Assembly (NCBI RefSeq): GCF_019279795.1
Contig: NC_056744.1
Location: forward strand, 1,505,605,810-1,505,669,809
DNA from: Protopterus annectens
Taxonomy: Eukaryota; Chordata; Ceratodontiformes; Protopteridae
Length of the DNA stretch: 64,000 nucleotides
Direction: 5' to 3'
Positions 61,215-64,000 of this stretch are shown here, piece by piece. The position numbers were made by a program, and so were the translations under genes. The stretch's first letter is position 1, and every line of letters begins with the position of its first letter. The notes under the pieces were generated by a model, which saw nothing but the letters and a program-made list of their open reading frames with translations, had not been told where the DNA came from and did not search any database.

Positions 61215-61445
61215 ATTGGACCCTGGTGTCCAAGGTTCTCCTCTTTTGCCTTTTCAGATCATGACAGTGGTCATGACACTGCTCACCTGTGCAGGGGATA
61301 CCAGTAACACTGATGAGTTCTCTGGCTATCTGGTCCCAGGGCTCCACCTTATACTCCAAGCCCTGGAACTGCCCTGCAGCAGCCTATCATCATGGTTTTT
61401 GATGAGGAGTCCAACCAAGACTCTGGACAACAGAATGCCCCAACA
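61215..61445 (-). pseudogene. Third Harbinger Myb/SANT-like relic, N-terminal part
   Basis: Minus-strand frames give RVLVGLLIKNHDDRLLQG, then after a shift EPWDQIARELISVTGIPCTG and EQCHDHCHDLKRQKR. The pattern of a first helix, W-x-x-I-A, then T-x-x-Q-C-x-x-x-C-x-DLK fits the Myb/SANT domain of Harbinger second proteins. It is a different lineage from the pair at 2619 and 52312. It is broken, and no partner transposase was seen nearby. Confidence 0.45.
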
Positions 61446-61465
61446 CTGTGACCCAAAGTGTGCAC

Positions 61466-62321
61466 TGTTAGAAAAATCTACATGCTGCCTAGAAAAATAT
61501 ATTTACAATGTGTGCTGCTTAGGAAGATGTGTATTTAATCATTCAAACACATATAAGTTGTATGATCAAATATATAGAGAAATGTGTGCTTTAGTTAGGA
61601 ATAAATGTACTTAAATCCATAAAGGTTAGGTAATGCATTTAATTCTGTCTTGCTAGATTAAATAGAAGAAATAAACCTACATATTATTGCTTGAAGCACA
61701 AGCTGCAGTGTAATCAGAAATTTGACCTTGGCAGCTTGCAGATGCAGTCTGGCTCATGTCTTTCAAGTAAAGATTATTTTGTAAAGTTAGAAATAAATAA
61801 ATCTGTTCGCATGCATGTCCTCTTTACTGCCTCCACCAGGAGATTAGCCTTGTGCGCACTATCTCTGATAGTGCGCAGCTGGAAGCAAGAAAGACAAAGG
61901 GAGACTTTAAGGAAGACATACATCTATTATATTGGAACTAATCAGAGAACCTTGAATTGGCTACATCTTCAGGAGGTCATCGTGACTGACCAGCTGTCTG
62001 CAAGGCTGCAACATTCTCATGGGAAAAGGACTTTTTGAAAAACACAAACTCAGCAGTTTTTATGAATAGCCATGATGTAAAAACCCTGTCACTAGCCACA
62101 CCAGTGAGGTGGGCAAAACTGATAATGAAATGTATATAACCAATGTGTTTTGGTCAATAAAGCAGTCAAAATTCTATACAAACTTTGTGTATGGTTTTTT
62201 GCCTCCTAATGTACATTAGTGATATCTGAGTTGCTCCTGCATTATTGTTTGTTATTAATTGACATTGTGTTTGAATAACTCAATGATTTTTACAGTCTGA
62301 CTCTAACAAATTTATTTAACA
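61466..62321 (+). mobile_element. Putative 5' LTR of a fossil retroviral-type element
   Basis: The segment starts TGTTA and ends TAACA, contains a TATA-like word near 62130 and an AATAAA near 62156, and is followed by retroviral-type internal sequence. The boundaries are inferred from the short inverted ends only, since the 3' LTR lies outside the window. Confidence 0.45.
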
Positions 62322-62748
62322 TCTTGGTCCTAATCGTGCGGAATTCCCTTGGTAAGCTACAGGTCAGAATATATAGGTGGTATTGAAGTCTGCAGAAGAA
62401 GGAAAGACCTCCGACTGAATTGTCGTGCCTAAAGAGGCTGTCCACTTATCTGATCTGTGGCGAAAAGCGGAAAACTGGGTCCTAAAAAGCCTATCAAACA
62501 TAAGCAGGAGGCTCGGGTAAGCAGAATTCCTCTCTTTGTTTTTGTTTTAGATCAGGGACCAGGTTACACTGTGCTATTGCTAAGGTTTGTGATAGCAGGG
62601 AGAGGTAGTCAAGTATTGTATCTTGAGTCATAGAACAGGAAAAAAAGCAAAAGAAAGTAAACAGTCATTCTAGACACTATTGTGAATAGGGGGAATAGAG
62701 ATACCACGTGGTACAAGAGAAAGGGTTACGTAACAGTTCTGTTGTTGT

Positions 62749-62790
<42 letters not shown>

Positions 62791-64000
62791 TTTTTCTTTC
62801 AGAGACATGGGAAACGAATGCACTAAAGGGTCACGTGACCCGCCTAACAGAAGATGCAAAATATATGCAATTACAGAGAGCAGATAATGTGAGATATTTT
62901 GCAAAATGTGTTAACAACTATAAATTTGATAGTAAACTAGATAAACTTTCACTAGTTAAACTCCTTAAACAAGTTTTAATCTGATGCAGGGCGTCAGGCA
63001 AAAGAAAAACAGAAGCTTAAAAAATTCTGAAACATTTTTAGACAACAGAGTAAAAGGTCTAACAGACAGAATCTCTGAAAAATGAAAACTTAGAGTAGAC
63101 TGGACTTGCATTAATTAATGCCTACAACAGGAAAATGAGACAGTAGATGGATATTATGCTAGATTATTAAAATGCTTAAAATAACAATTAAAAAAAATAT
63201 ATATATATATATACATTTTTAAAAGGTTGCATTGCCTCTGTTAGTAGTTTTATTACAAGGCATATGATAAATCACTGAACAAGCAGGCTGCAAGCCTTAC
63301 TTGAGTATGCTAGACGTACTGAAAGACACTTTAATAGTAAAAAGAAAAACAAGAGGGCACAAGTCTTCACTGTTGAAGACGGAGCAGAAGTATTTGTATT
63401 ACAGTCAGGTAAAAGGGCATCTAGCTAGGGACTATAAACAAAATAAGAAAGCAATAACAGAAGATAAAGGAGATGTGGACTGACTATATAATAGTGATAA
63501 TAACCAAAAATCATCAGGAAAGGTTAATAAACAAAAAGAAAATGTGAATGTAGTAGAGGGAATAGAGGAAGTACAAACAGATGTAAAGAATAAAAATGAA
63601 AATAAAATTTTAGATTTAGCATTGTTGAGCCTGGAGCTCTACCTAGCAAATACAAAACCAGAAGTCTGGTGGAGGGAGGAAAGGTCAAATTCCTGTGTGA
63701 CTCAGGAGCGTCACGGACTTTGATACACCCTCCAAGTTACCAAAACATTCTAAATCACCTAATTATATATTAGTAAAAGCAGCAAATAGACAGCTATACA
63801 GGGAACCACTTTCCCATAATATAGCAATAACTGACCCTGTTTCAGGTATGACTCAGAAAAGTAAAATTGTAGTTTCTGCAAAAATATCCAGTAAACTTAC
63901 TGGGAAAAGACCTTGTGCAGATATTTGGCATAGCAGTAGTTCCTACCATGCAGGGTATGGAAGCACAAAGACGAATGAATGCTCTTGTGGTGTGATCAGA
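62322..64000 (+). mobile_element. Fossil LTR retroelement, gag-protease region, partial
   Basis: Downstream of the putative LTR is a leader with a (TC)n tract (62755-62787), a gag-like region and, near 63690-63720, an aspartic protease signature (FLCDSGASRT). The order LTR, leader, gag, protease fits an endogenous retrovirus or close LTR kin; an epsilon- or gamma-type vertebrate retrovirus is my best guess. It is broken in several places and leaves the window before the reverse transcriptase. Age cannot be judged without the second LTR. Confidence 0.55.

Noticed and set aside
61036-61614. 192-codon plus-strand frame
   Set aside because: It lies antisense to the SANT-like relic and runs into the LTR; no motif supports it.

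Overview
This looks like ordinary, repeat-packed DNA from a non-mammalian vertebrate with a large genome. A lungfish, an amphibian or another early-branching bony vertebrate would fit, but that is inference. One host coding exon was recognised: a complete PRY-SPRY (B30.2) terminal exon at 27973-28517, of the kind found in fish and amphibian TRIM / zinc-binding A33-like genes. Everything else that could be named is a mobile element, an element remnant or a simple repeat. The mix of CR1, L1 and RTE LINEs, a Penelope-like element, PIF/Harbinger transposons, Tc1 miniature elements, tRNA-derived SINEs and long (CA)n/(TA)n tracts is typical of such genomes. No rRNA, functional tRNA or CRISPR was seen.

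Layout. 1-14 kb: remains of a two-gene Harbinger transposon, with a Myb/SANT-like gene at 2.6 kb (+) and a transposase at 12.8 kb (-) that converge. Between them lie two old CR1 pieces and two tandem arrays made from a tRNA-like SINE. 14.4-21.9 kb: a Penelope-like element with GIY-YIG endonuclease, flanked by 1.7 kb direct repeats. 21.7-25.5 kb: two foldback miniature elements (MITE A and B) with (TA)n ends, plus a 176 bp insertion carrying a hammerhead-like motif. 25.5-27.2 kb: an RTE LINE fragment abutting a CR1 fragment. 28-29.2 kb: the PRY-SPRY exon and a SINE with an RTE-type tail. 31-39.2 kb: an older L1 tail, then a nearly full-length L1 with target-site duplications. 40.4-41.6 kb: CR1. 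44.9-52.3 kb: a second Harbinger unit of the same family in inverted orientation, its transposase cut off near a third foldback element (MITE C) and its Myb gene abutted by a long CR1. 57-61.5 kb: more SINEs and a third Myb/SANT relic. 61.5 kb to the end: the 5' part of a fossil LTR retroelement that runs out of the window.

How the parts fit. The two Harbinger units share an upstream region, a TATA box, a start codon and a 39-nt micro-exon, so they are copies of one family. Two SINEs carry tails resembling two LINE groups present here (CR1 and RTE), which suggests trans-mobilisation. Three foldback elements share one GC-hairpin core but have unrelated palindromic arms. The last point, the hammerhead-like motifs and the interrupted-repeat structure around the Penelope element are the least ordinary things in the window.
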